From assembly GCF_000379685.1 (NCBI RefSeq), contig NZ_KB903290.1:305790-369789 (forward strand): 64,000 nt of DNA, in the 5' to 3' direction. The translations under genes were made by a program, and so were the position numbers. The DNA is from Catelliglobosispora koreensis DSM 44566. Lineage in GTDB: Bacteria > Actinomycetota > Actinomycetes > Mycobacteriales > Micromonosporaceae. The notes beneath the pieces were generated by a model. It had not been told where the DNA came from. It worked only from the letters and a program-made list of their open reading frames with translations, and searched no databases. Of this stretch, positions 35,970 to 45,400 are shown one piece after another (position 1 is the first letter of the stretch; the number at the start of each line of letters is the position of its first letter).

Positions 35970-36638
35970 TCATCCGGACGGTGCGCTGATCCCGGCGTCG
36001 TGGACGTAGCGAGCCACCTGAACGCGGTTGGTGACTTCGAGTTTGGCGAACACGCTGCCGACATGTGTTTTGACAGTGGCGATTCCCATGTGGAGGGTTT
36101 GAGCGATCTCGGGGTTGGTCAATCCTTGGCTGACCGCGATAGCGACGTCGCGTTCTCGGTCGGTTAGCCGGGCGATCAGGTGGCGGGCGGCGCGCCGCCG
36201 GGAGTCGTCAGTGCTCTTGGTCGCGGCGGCGATCAGCTGGGTCGTCACGGTGGGGGACAGTGCTGGCTCACCGGCGGCGACGCGGCGCACGGCGTTGACG
36301 ATGTCGCCCGGTGAGGTGTCTTTGAGGAGGTATCCCGCGGCGCCCTGCTTGAGCGCGGTCAGGATGAGCTCGTCGGTGTCGAAGGTGGTCAGCACGATGA
36401 CACGTGCCGAGATCCCGCGTTCGGGTAGCCGGCGCAGGACGGAAATCCCATCCATGCGCGGCATTCTGATATCGAGCAGGACGACGTCAGGCTTCTCGCG
36501 CGCGATCGTGCTGATCGCGGCGTGCCCGTCTGTGGCTTCCCCGGCGATGGTGATGTCGTTGCTGCCGCCAAGGATCATCCTCAGGCCGGCCAGCACGAGC
36601 GGATCGTCGTCCACAATGACCACTCGTATCATGTTCAC
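35970..36638 (-). CDS. Response regulator, NarL/FixJ (LuxR-type) family
   Basis: GTG start chosen for the 4-bp overlap with the kinase stop; an ATG two codons in (MIRVVIVDDDP) is also possible. About 222 residues. Receiver: acidic pocket VDDD, phosphorylated Asp in VVLLDIRMPRMDG, Thr in VLTTFDT, Lys in LLKDTSPGD. Output: LuxR HTH LTDRERDVAIAVSQGLTNPEIAQTL, ending in a dimerisation helix. Together with the kinase it forms a two-component system whose target is unknown; DUF4386 is divergent to it. Confidence 0.93.
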   Translation of the reverse strand: MNMIRVVIVDDDPLVLAGLRMILGGSNDITIAGEATDGHAAISTIAREKPDVVLLDIRMPRMDGISVLRRLPERGISARVIVLTTFDTDELILTALKQGAAGYLLKDTSPGDIVNAVRRVAAGEPALSPTVTTQLIAAATKSTDDSRRRAARHLIARLTDRERDVAIAVSQGLTNPEIAQTLHMGIATVKTHVGSVFAKLEVTNRVQVARYVHDAGISAPSG

Positions 36639-37876
36639 TCGTTCCATGGCAGATTCGCTTGCACAACAAAGTATCCGTCAGCGCGTTGCCCGCACTCGAA
36701 GGTCCCGCCCGCGAGGTCGGCTCGCTCAGCCAAGCCGGTGAGCCCGACGCCCGCGGGCGTGAAATCCGGGTTTGCTTTGGTACCAACGAGATTGCGGATT
36801 TCGACCTCCAGACCGGAGCCGGGTACACCGGCAAGCCGGACAGTCACCAACTGGCCTGGGGCGTGCTTACGGGCGTTTGTCAGTGCTTCCTGCACGATCC
36901 GGAACGCGGTCAGCGAAAGTGCTTGCGGCATCAGCTTTCCAGGAGGTGTCTGCAGGCCTGAGGCGTCGAGCCGCACGTCCGTGCCAGCTTCGCGTGCATC
37001 GGCGATAAGGGCTGGCAATTCGGCCAGCGTTGGCTGTGCTTCCGGCACCGCCAAAGCTGGATGACCGGCACGCAGGACCCCAAGCACCTGGCGTAGCTCA
37101 GTCAAGGCGAGCTGCGCGTTGGCCTGGATCGTTTGCGCGGTCGCGGCCGTCTGCGCGCGGTCCAAGTCTTCACGGTAGGCCAGCGCCCCAGAGTGCATGG
37201 CCACCAGGGAGATGCGATGCGCCAGAACATCATGCATTTCCCGGGCGATGCGGTTGCGCTCGGCGTCGCGTTCCACTTGGGCCGTTAGCGCTTGCTCCCG
37301 CTCGGCGGCTGCTAGCCGTTCCCGCAGGGTGGCGACAAGTTCACGGCGGGCCGCGATGTAGTACCCCGTGGCGATTGCCGCGGCGAAGAACGCCACGCTC
37401 AGCACGATACCGCCCGCGATATCGAGCGCACTGTCCTCGGCCGGTGAAAGACGCGGCCGGTACGCCACCTCAGACACGACAGCTCCAGCGGTGAAAACGA
37501 CCGCGGCGGCAACGACCCACGCCCGTCTGCGCCAGGTGGCCATCGAGACGAGGGCCACGGTCGCCGGGCCCATCGCCGTGGCGGAAGCGACTGACGCCAC
37601 GGCGGTCAGGCACGCCACAGCCAAGGGAAAACGCCGGCGCAATGGCAGCATCGCCAACGCTGCCACGCCAAGGCCAAAGTCAAGAAACAGAGCCGCACCG
37701 ACAACGTCTTCCTGTGCTGGCGTCATGGGGCTCGACAGCATCACTAGGGCGGACGCGATCCATGCCGCCACCCCGGCCGAAGCCGCGAGAAGGTAACGCC
37801 ACAGGCGCGACCACGTCCGCAGCGGCGGATGCAGTTGCTCTTCTGACAGTTCGTGTACTCGTGGCGGTGCTGGCAT
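36635..37876 (-). CDS. Sensor histidine kinase (HisKA_3, DesK/NarX-like)
   Basis: 413 residues. Five or six helices in the first 185 residues form the sensor; a short coiled segment leads to the phosphorylation site NRIAREMHDVLAHRISL (His near 230). The ATPase domain has N-box VQEALTNARKHAPG and G-box GLTGLAERADLAGG. There is no GAF or PAS domain, so this is not the DosS/DosT type despite the DosR-like boxes elsewhere in the window. Membrane-state or envelope sensing is usual for this type. Confidence 0.93.
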   Translation of the reverse strand: MPAPPRVHELSEEQLHPPLRTWSRLWRYLLAASAGVAAWIASALVMLSSPMTPAQEDVVGAALFLDFGLGVAALAMLPLRRRFPLAVACLTAVASVASATAMGPATVALVSMATWRRRAWVVAAAVVFTAGAVVSEVAYRPRLSPAEDSALDIAGGIVLSVAFFAAAIATGYYIAARRELVATLRERLAAAEREQALTAQVERDAERNRIAREMHDVLAHRISLVAMHSGALAYREDLDRAQTAATAQTIQANAQLALTELRQVLGVLRAGHPALAVPEAQPTLAELPALIADAREAGTDVRLDASGLQTPPGKLMPQALSLTAFRIVQEALTNARKHAPGQLVTVRLAGVPGSGLEVEIRNLVGTKANPDFTPAGVGLTGLAERADLAGGTFECGQRADGYFVVQANLPWNE

Positions 37877-38003
37877 AAACCCAGCCTACGGAGCCATCGG
37901 ATGCGCCGGGTCCACCTGCGGACCGGCCGCCTCCACCCCTGGGTGGATGCCGCCCCGACCACATGCGGAGGCGCCCCGAACCGCCGTCGCGCACCGTGAA
38001 CCC

Positions 38004-38702
38004 ATGAACAATCCCAAAACACTCGCCAGAATCGCAGGGCTGCTGTACCTGGCGCTTGCCGGACTTGGCACCTGGGCTGAGCTCTACGCCCGTGCCACGG
38101 TTTATGTCCCGGGCAATGCCGCTGCCACCGCGGACAACATAGCCAGTCACACGACGTTGTTTCGGCTGGGGCTAAGCGCCGACATTGGCATGGCGACACT
38201 GTTTGTGTTCCTGGGCCTTGTCTTGTATCGCCTGCTGCATCATGTCGACGGGCGCGCCGCGAGCACGCTCATGATATTTGTCGCGGTGGGGGCAGGCTCG
38301 ATTCTGGTGAACCTGACGTTCCATTTCGGAGCGCTTCTCGTGGCCACAGACGCGTCATATGTCACCGCTCTGGGTGCGGACGGGGCCGAGTCACTGGTGC
38401 TGCTGCTCCTCGAACTGCACCACTACGGCTATATCCTTGGCGGTGTCTTCTTTGGACTGTGGCTGCTGCCGATGGGCTTTCTGGCTTACCGGTCGGAGTT
38501 GTTCCCGAAAACGCTTGGCATCCTGCTCATCGTCGGTTCGTTCGCGTGGCTTGCCGACCCGCTCATCGTTTTCACGCTGCCCGACGCTCCAGCTATCGTC
38601 CGTAACGCAGCGTCTCTGCCCACCTCGATCGCGGAATTCGGGCTTATCCTTTATCTAGTCATTTTCGGTGTACGGACGCGAAAGCCGGTGGCGTCTTCCT
38701 GA
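38004..38702 (+). CDS. DUF4386 membrane protein
   Basis: Start MNNPKTLARIAGLLYLALAGLGTWAEL; 232 residues with six helices. DUF4386 features: the N-terminal ARIAGLLYL, RLGLSADIGM in helix 2, and LHHYGYILGGVFFGLWLLPMGFLAYRS in helices 4-5. Function unknown; such genes are commonly next to DesK/NarX-type two-component pairs, as here, where they are likely the controlled target. Confidence 0.85.
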   Translation: MNNPKTLARIAGLLYLALAGLGTWAELYARATVYVPGNAAATADNIASHTTLFRLGLSADIGMATLFVFLGLVLYRLLHHVDGRAASTLMIFVAVGAGSILVNLTFHFGALLVATDASYVTALGADGAESLVLLLLELHHYGYILGGVFFGLWLLPMGFLAYRSELFPKTLGILLIVGSFAWLADPLIVFTLPDAPAIVRNAASLPTSIAEFGLILYLVIFGVRTRKPVASS

Positions 38703-38747
38703 GCTGCGCATGATGACGGGCGTAAATCTATAGCGCAAGATATAGGC

Positions 38748-38987
38748 ATGTATCGACGAATCTTTGCGACGATGACGCTCGTTACCGGTGCGGCGATCGT
38801 GGCCGTGCTTCCAGCGGCCCCCGCGCAAGCACGGGCTTGCACGATCAACGCCTACTGCGTCACCACGTGGTACAAGAACGCGGCGAAGACCATCGTGGTG
38901 GGGCAAAAGTTTGAAGAGTGCGATGGCTCCACGTGGCAGTGGGGCTCGCGCGATGCCTACGTCACCTTCACGGAGACCAACTGCTAA
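38748..38987 (+). CDS. DUF6289-type small secreted protein
   Basis: 79 residues: signal peptide cleaved after APAQA (about 26-27), then a 50-residue mature domain with four cysteines (RACTINAYCVTTWYKN... FEECDGS... TETNC). The pattern matches small secreted DUF6289 proteins of actinobacteria; two disulfides are likely. Function unknown. Confidence 0.72.
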   Translation: MYRRIFATMTLVTGAAIVAVLPAAPAQARACTINAYCVTTWYKNAAKTIVVGQKFEECDGSTWQWGSRDAYVTFTETNC

Positions 38988-38996
38988 CCGAAGCAA

Positions 38997-39032
38997 GCCA
39001 CCTCGGAGCGCGAACGCGTGCTCCGAGGTGGC
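38997..39032. terminator. Bidirectional hairpin terminator
   Basis: Perfect 13-bp arms GCCACCTCGGAGC / GCTCCGAGGTGGC between converging genes. Confidence 0.8.
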
Positions 39033-39036
39033 TGGA

Positions 39037-39423
39037 TTAATCGACTGTCTCGCGCAGTAACACGTTGCCAGCCCTGTCGAGGTATGTGATCGTCATGTTC
39101 CCGGTATCGAAGCTCCACTTCTCGACGCCGTTGGCGGCCAAGGCTTTCGACATCTCGACATAGCCGAGGCCACCTTGTTCGACCTGTTTCATGAGTTGCA
39201 GAAACCGTTGCCTGTCGCAGGTTTCGGCAATGGCGAAGGTCTCGTGAAACGCAGGGCCGGCCAAGGTTTGCCCATCTGTGCCGAAGTACTCGGAGTGCCC
39301 ATCGGTTATGTAGGAGTCATATGTCTCGACGCCGATGTCCCGGAGGGCGCGTAAGTACGCACCCAGGGTGTCGCTGTTGCCGACGCGATCGTGAATCTCA
39401 GTGATCTGCTCAAGCGTGAACAT
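39037..39423 (-). CDS. DUF1398 family protein
   Basis: Start MFTLEQITEIHDRVGNSDTL; 128 residues. DUF1398 signs: DFGVxxYxxxxxDG-like IGVETYDSYITDGHSEYFG and the ending VEKWSFDTGNMTITYLDRAGN. Soluble; function unknown (an E. coli member was named for phage-envelope-like similarity only). Confidence 0.82.
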   Translation of the reverse strand: MFTLEQITEIHDRVGNSDTLGAYLRALRDIGVETYDSYITDGHSEYFGTDGQTLAGPAFHETFAIAETCDRQRFLQLMKQVEQGGLGYVEMSKALAANGVEKWSFDTGNMTITYLDRAGNVLLRETVD

Positions 39424-39520
39424 AACCACCGATTCTAATGAAACAGGCCTACCGAGCCCGCCGAATTGACTGGCTGCCCGGCATATACGAAACCGCCTGT
39501 AGCGCTCATACTCGAACGTC

Positions 39521-40456
39521 ATGAGGCCGTTGCCAGCGCTTCACCGCGACCTCGCGCGCGCGTTACGGACAGGACCGTTTTCGGCCGCCTTGCATCTGGC
39601 GATCGAGGCACGTGGATTGCGGTTGGACGAGGTGCACGACCGGCTGGGCGCCGAAGGTGTCATGGTCAGTCTAGCGACGCTTTCCTACTGGCGGCGGGGC
39701 CATCGCCGGCCCGAAGGAGCGGATTCGGTACGGGCGGTGTCGGCCCTGGAACACATCCTGGAGCTGCCTGAAGGAGCGCTGTCCTCCCAGCTGGTCTCAC
39801 CGCAGCGCGCCCGGCGGCGCACGCCATTTGAGACAGCTGAGACGGGCATCAGCAACCTTTGGGCCAGGCCGGAAAGCATCATCGGTTTGCTGTCGGATTT
39901 GGATAGTCTGCGCCGCAGCCGCATTGAGACGATGTCGCTTCACGAGATCTACTTTGTGGGGGCGGACCGTCAGGAATCAGCGATGACCGTGCGGCAAGTC
40001 TTCCGTGTCAAGGAAGACAACGTGACATCCAGTACCGTGATCTACTGCCAGGATGACGTGAGTGCGCCTCCGCCGGTGTTTACCGCTATCCGGGGCTGCC
40101 GGACCGGGCGGGTGCGCAACGACCGGGCCACGGGCGCGGCCGCCGTCGAGTTCATCTTCGACCGCGTCATGAACGTGGGTGACATGGCTGCCGTGGAATA
40201 CCACATCAGCTTGGCGAGCACGGTGCCCGCGGTCGATTACCACCGCAACATGCCCACAGACGTTTCGCTTTACGTGCTTGAGGTTCAGTTCAGCTCGCGG
40301 GCGCTCCCGGCTCGCTGCTTCAGATACGAAAAACGGTCGGAATCGGCGCCGCAGCAAGGAAAACGGGAGCTGTGGATTGGATCGACCGCCTCGGCGACCA
40401 CGATCGTGACCGATGCGCGGGCGGGTGTCGTAGGCGTCTGCTGGGAATGGGAATGA
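39521..40456 (+). CDS. HTH-like regulator with unknown C-terminal domain
   Basis: 311 residues. The first 70 look like an XRE-type helix-turn-helix (LHLAIEARGLRLDEVHDRL, then LATLSYWRRGHRRPEGADSVRAVSALEHIL). The rest is mostly beta strand (VRQVFRVKEDNVTSSTVIYCQDD ... FIFDRVMNVGDMAAVEYHISL ... CFRYEKRSE) with no known fold; it could bind a ligand or protein. No signal peptide. Promoter and target unknown; its start is 97 bp from the divergent DUF1398 start, so both share one promoter region. Confidence 0.7.
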   Translation: MRPLPALHRDLARALRTGPFSAALHLAIEARGLRLDEVHDRLGAEGVMVSLATLSYWRRGHRRPEGADSVRAVSALEHILELPEGALSSQLVSPQRARRRTPFETAETGISNLWARPESIIGLLSDLDSLRRSRIETMSLHEIYFVGADRQESAMTVRQVFRVKEDNVTSSTVIYCQDDVSAPPPVFTAIRGCRTGRVRNDRATGAAAVEFIFDRVMNVGDMAAVEYHISLASTVPAVDYHRNMPTDVSLYVLEVQFSSRALPARCFRYEKRSESAPQQGKRELWIGSTASATTIVTDARAGVVGVCWEWE

Positions 40457-40483
40457 CCCCCAAACCAAGCTGGGGGCCATTCC
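40450..40483. terminator. Hairpin between converging genes
   Basis: GGAATG-a-CCCCCA / TGGGGG-c-CATTCC around an 8-base loop; it overlaps the last codons of the HTH gene and precedes the subtilase end. Confidence 0.65.
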
Positions 40484-40508
40484 GTTTCACACGGGGGAAG
40501 GAAAGGGT

Positions 40509-42302
40509 TTACGGGTTGGTGTAGCCCAGTGTGTAGGCCCCGGAACCGCCATAGGCGTAGACGCGGTAGCGGTAGTAGCCCGCGATCCCGGAATAGTTGA
40601 TGGCCTCGTGGTTGCTAGGTGAGTCGCTTACCGCGACGTTCACCCACGAGAAACCGTTCCACCGTTGCAGATACAGGTCGAAGTCAGCACCAGACGGTCC
40701 ACACAGGTTAGCTTTGTGCGCCCCCGAAACCGAGGAGTAGTACGACCCCGACGATGGCCGGATCTGCGCTGCGCCAGCCGATAGCGAGCCGGTCGTGGTG
40801 AACTCGTGCCCAGAACAGGTGCCGCCACTGCTCGTGACCGCCCACGTGAAGGACGTGGATCCGCTCTGGTTCGACGCGTCGGTCACGGTCACCGTGACGT
40901 TGCTCGTTCCGGCAGCCGTCGGCGTACCAGAAATCAGGCCTGAAGAGGAGCTGATGGAAAGACCCGCAGGCAATCCTGTGGCGCTCCAGCTGTAGGGCGT
41001 CGTCCCGCCGGATGCCTGCATCTGCAAGCTGGCGGCGGTGTTGATGACCGTCGACTGGTTTCCTGGATTGGTGACCGCTGGCCCGGTGGGTGTGCCGTTC
41101 ATGAAGCCCGTGTACAGCAACACGTTTGGCGAACCCGATCCGGGGTTGGTGACCTTGCCCGTGGTGCCGTTGTTTACCAAGGCGTTGCGCACCTGCGCTG
41201 ACGTGGCGCCGGAGTTCTGGCCGAGGTAGACAGCCGCAGCGCCCGCGACGTGCGGCGAGGCCATCGAGGTGCCGGTCATGGTGGCGCTTCCGTTGTTGCT
41301 GGAGTGGCTGGCCGACACGATGCTGGTCCCGGGGGCGAAGAGGTCGAGGCAGGAGCCCCAGCTGCTGCCGGAATTCTTCGCATCGGAACTGGTGGTGTTG
41401 CCGACCGTGATCCCCGCCGAGACCTTCTGCGGGCTGAATCCGCACGCGTCCTGGTTGGAGTTCCCGGCCGCCATCACGAACTGCACACCCCAGTCGACGA
41501 GGCCCTGAACTGCGGAGTCCAGCGCCTGGCTGGAGCAGGGGCTGCCGCAGCCGATGCTGTAATTGGCCACGGCCGGCTTGGTTCCGTTGTTGCGGATCCA
41601 GTTGATAGCGGCGATGAAGTCATCGTCGTAGCCGGAGCCCTGGCAGTTCAGCACCCGCAACGCCACCACGGTGGCCTTCTTGGCGATGCCGTAGGTGGTG
41701 CCCGCTGCGGTGCCGGCCACGTGCGTGCCGTGGCCGTGACAGTCAGCTGGGTTGGAGTCGTTGTCCACGAAGTCGTAGCCAGACCCGACCCGGCCTGTGA
41801 AATCTTGGTGGCTGACGTTGATGCCGGTGTCGAGCACATACACCGTGACACCCTGACCTGGGTTCGACGGGTAGGTGAACGTCTGGTTCAGCGGCAGATC
41901 CCGCTGGTCGACACGGTCATCACCCCAGTTTGGCGGGTTGTTCTGCGTGTCCTGAACGGACATGCGAAGAACCTGCTCCACATAGGAAACCTTCGAGTTG
42001 CGTGCCATCGCCTTGGCCTGGCCCGCTGTCATCTGTGCGGCAAAGCCGTTGAACAGCCCCGCATAGGAGTGCCTGATGGAACCGCCGTGTGCCTGGGTTA
42101 GTTCGGCCGCCTTGGCGCCGGCCGACTGCACCCCCGCACCGCTTTGGTCCTTGAGCACCACGATGTAGCGTCCGTCGACGGCATGCGGGCTGGCTGCGTT
42201 GACAATGTATCCGTCTTCGGCCGGCACGGCGGTCGCCGCCGTGCCGGATGAGACAGACAGGGCGGCGGCGATGAGCGTCGCCGCCGCGAGTTTGTGCCTC
42301 AT
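40509..42302 (-). CDS. Secreted S8 subtilisin-like protease (aqualysin/proteinase K type)
   Basis: Start MRHKLAAATLIAAALS after GGGAGGAG; 597 residues. Signal peptide (about 1-27), inhibitor I9 prodomain (about 45-115; RYIVVLKD ... VSYVEQ), catalytic domain with Asp in VYVLDTGINVSH, His in CHGHGTHVAG and Ser in MTGTSMASPHVAG. After it come a putative Ig domain (ATGLPAGLSISSSSGLISG, He_PIG type) and a C-terminal pre-peptidase-like beta domain (SGAHKANLCGPSGADFDLYLQR) that is normally removed on secretion. A general extracellular proteinase. Confidence 0.95.
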   Translation of the reverse strand: MRHKLAAATLIAAALSVSSGTAATAVPAEDGYIVNAASPHAVDGRYIVVLKDQSGAGVQSAGAKAAELTQAHGGSIRHSYAGLFNGFAAQMTAGQAKAMARNSKVSYVEQVLRMSVQDTQNNPPNWGDDRVDQRDLPLNQTFTYPSNPGQGVTVYVLDTGINVSHQDFTGRVGSGYDFVDNDSNPADCHGHGTHVAGTAAGTTYGIAKKATVVALRVLNCQGSGYDDDFIAAINWIRNNGTKPAVANYSIGCGSPCSSQALDSAVQGLVDWGVQFVMAAGNSNQDACGFSPQKVSAGITVGNTTSSDAKNSGSSWGSCLDLFAPGTSIVSASHSSNNGSATMTGTSMASPHVAGAAAVYLGQNSGATSAQVRNALVNNGTTGKVTNPGSGSPNVLLYTGFMNGTPTGPAVTNPGNQSTVINTAASLQMQASGGTTPYSWSATGLPAGLSISSSSGLISGTPTAAGTSNVTVTVTDASNQSGSTSFTWAVTSSGGTCSGHEFTTTGSLSAGAAQIRPSSGSYYSSVSGAHKANLCGPSGADFDLYLQRWNGFSWVNVAVSDSPSNHEAINYSGIAGYYRYRVYAYGGSGAYTLGYTNP

Positions 42303-42453
42303 AAAGCTCCTCCCAACAGCAGTGGTGTCAGCCACTGCCCGGCCCGGCGGGCCGTGGAAAGGAACGTAATGAATGCCCATGCGTCTACGGCAGGTCAGTT
42401 CACACAGACTTCAAAATTGATCCGCCAATTCTGTTAAGAGCCGGCTTCCTTTG

Positions 42454-45400
42454 CTAGAGCGGTTCGATCCAGATGTTGCGGAAGCGGACGTTGGCTCCGG
42501 GATCACCGTGGTCCTGAAGCCGGATCGGCCCTGGGGTGGCGGCTTCGGGCGCTCCGGCGCCGGTTGGCCCGTTGATGGCGAAGTTGTTGTGCACGAGCAC
42601 TCCGTTCCACCTAACCGTGACGCGGGCGTCTTCTGTCTTGACCCCGGAACTGTTGAATCGGGCGGCCCTAAACGTGATGTCGTAGGTTTGCCACGTTAAG
42701 GGTGCGGTCGCGGCGTTCACATCCGGGGCTTTCTTGGTGTAGATGGCACCGGCTTCGTCGGCGGCTAGCGTGGTGTCCCCATAGGAGTCCAGGACTTGCA
42801 GCTCGTAGCGGTTCTGCAGGTAGATACCGCTGTTGCCGCGTTGCTGGCCGGTGACGTCAGGTGGATAGCTTGGCTCATACCATTCCACGTGCAGATTGAA
42901 GTCGCCGAAGCTTTGCCGGGTGACGATATCGCCGCCCAAGGATTCCATGGAGCCGCCAGCCATCGGCCACGTTGCCGCCGCACCACCGGTTGTCTGCCAT
43001 TGGGCCAGATCGCCGCCGTCGAACAGCTGGATCCGGGTGAGGCTGCCCCCGGTGATATTCCAGTGCTGGTTGGCACCTCCGACGTAGTCCCAGATGTGGA
43101 TCTGAGTGCCGTCAGCGGAACTGACACCTTGTGCGTCAAGGACTTTGCCCGATTGCGGGTTCAGAATGGACCCGTTGGGCTGTGGCTGCCACACCTGTGC
43201 GCCGGTGCCGTTACAGTTCCACAGCTGCACTTTGGTGCCATTGACCGTGCCAGCGTTGTCGACATCAAGGCACTTTCCGAGCGCCTGGAAGGTGTTCCCG
43301 ACACGGGACCACCGTTGCGACTCGGTGCCGTTGCAGGTCCACAGCTGGATTTTGGTGCCGTTGGCGGTGCCGCCGTTGGACACGTCGAGACACTTGCCGC
43401 CGATGCCGGTGATCTGGCCGGCTCCGCCGTTGAGTGTCATCGAATCCAGGTTGATGTGGCCAGTGTCGCCAGTGTCATAACGGTAGGCGATCGTGTTGCT
43501 GCCAGCGTTAAGAGTGACGGCCTCGGAAGCAACCGCCCACGTGTCCCAGTTCGGTGTGGTGGCCAGGCTGATTTGCCGCAGCTTGGTGCCGTTGACGTAG
43601 AGGCTCACTGTTTTGGTACCCACAAAGGGGTTGGGGCCGTTGGAGTAACGCAGTGCGGCCTGATAGGTGCCGGCCGAGCTGGCATTGACGGTGAAGGTGC
43701 TCGCCGCGCCAACAGCCGCGTACCGGTCGACGAAGCCGCTTCCGGTGTAGCCAATGTGGTCGGTGTTGACCCCGGCGCCGCCGCTGAGCTGTGCGCTTTC
43801 GGCCTCATACAGGTTGCCCGCTGGAGGGTTGACCACACCGGGAATGGCATTGAGGGTGTACCAGGCTTCGGTGCTCCACAGGGATTGCCCGCTGGCCGAG
43901 GTGAATGGCCGGGGTGAGCGGATGTGGACGACACGCCCGGTCTGCAAGCCACTAATGACCAGTGTCACCTTCTTGCCGTCGGCCGAAAGCGCTGCCGAGC
44001 TGACAGTGAGGGTCTGCTCGTCGACCTTCGGCCCGCCGTAACTAACGGTCGGGACATACCGCCATTGCTTGACCTTGTAGCTGGTGACCAGGTTAGCGGC
44101 GGTGGCCGCCGACAGCGGCTGGGTGTATTCCAGCTCGAAACCCGTTGTGGTGGCACGCATTGCGAGGATGTCGAAGGTGTTCGTCGCGTTCGGCGTGAGC
44201 TTCTGCAGACCGTGAGCGAGTTTGCCGTTCTGGCCCCAGTTGCCGCCGCCATGCAGGCCACCGGTGTAGATGGCGCCGTCGGGGCCGAGGCTGACTTCGG
44301 AAACTCCCGCTTCCAAACCCTGCGTCAGCCGGAACAATGCCCCTTGGTACTCGCCGTTGACCTTTTCCAGGTAGGCACGCTGCAGGCCGCCGTAGGTAAC
44401 GTCGCCGATGAGCAACTGTCCGGAGTAGACGCCGGAGGTCAGCATAACCGGGGTGCTGGGGGAGTTGGCGATCTCGTTCTGCGGCATCCACAGCACCGGC
44501 TGGGCGACCGGTGCACCATCGAATGGCCCGGCAGGGTTCATGTAGTGGTTGAAGAAGCGCCCTTGCTTGATGTGCACCAGTTTTGACGACGGAAGCCAGC
44601 CGCCCTGGTTGTCCGTGACGAACAGGCCGTCTTCTGGGCCCCAGCCGATCCCGTGCGGTGTGCGCAAGCCGCCCGCGACGTACGAGATAGCGCCTGTGTT
44701 CTTGTCGATTTTGATGGTGGTGCCGCGGTTCGGTGCGGGCTGCGGATCTGTCGTGGCGCCACCGTAGTTGATGGACACCGACAGGTTGAGATAGAAGAAG
44801 CCGTCCTTGTAGAGCAGCCCAAAGGCGAACTCGTGGAAGTTGGACCCGAATGGCCACGTGGCAACGGTTCGCAGGTTATCGGCGACGCCGTCGCTGTTGG
44901 TGTCGTTGAGCTCGGTGAGCCGGGATTTTTCCGAGACATAGATCTTGCCGTCGACGATCTTCAGCCCCATCGGCTCCTGAAGGCCGCTGGCGAACCTCGT
45001 CCGGGTTACCTGCGTGGGACTGGTGTTTCCGGTGACATTGCCCAGAATCCAGACCTCGCCCGCGACGTTGAGTGAACCGCCCCAGGTCGAGACCGCTAGG
45101 CGCCCGTCGGGGAACCAGTCAAACCCGGTCACCTGTGGCTCGAAACCGCTGGGACGCAGGTTTGTTAGCGTGAAACTGGGGTGTACGCCGGTCAGTGGCA
45201 GCCCGTCGCCGGGGGAGTCAAGGGCGCCTTCACATTCCTTGCGTCCGGGAGCGGTCACGCGGACCACTCCGGCATCGGTGCTCAGCACGGAATTGGGCAC
45301 CAGAACGAAGGCCGACGAGCCGGGGGTCTTCCACTCCAGCGTGATTTGCTGGCCGCCTTCGCGTTCGAAATGCTCAATCTTGAGCGCGTGGTAGCCGGTG

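Noticed and set aside
36638..37876. Idea that this two-component pair is DosR/DosS
   Set aside because: The kinase has a five- to six-helix membrane sensor and no heme-GAF domains, so it cannot be called the hypoxia sensor even though DosR-like boxes are abundant in the first 16 kb.
41250..42101. Long open frame (283 codons) on the plus strand
   Set aside because: Antisense to the subtilase catalytic domain, whose motifs are all in frame on the minus strand; composition is that of a GC-rich shadow frame.
42796..43917. Long open frame (373 codons) on the plus strand
   Set aside because: Antisense to the ricin-lectin and DUF1080 modules; no domain or start signal of its own.
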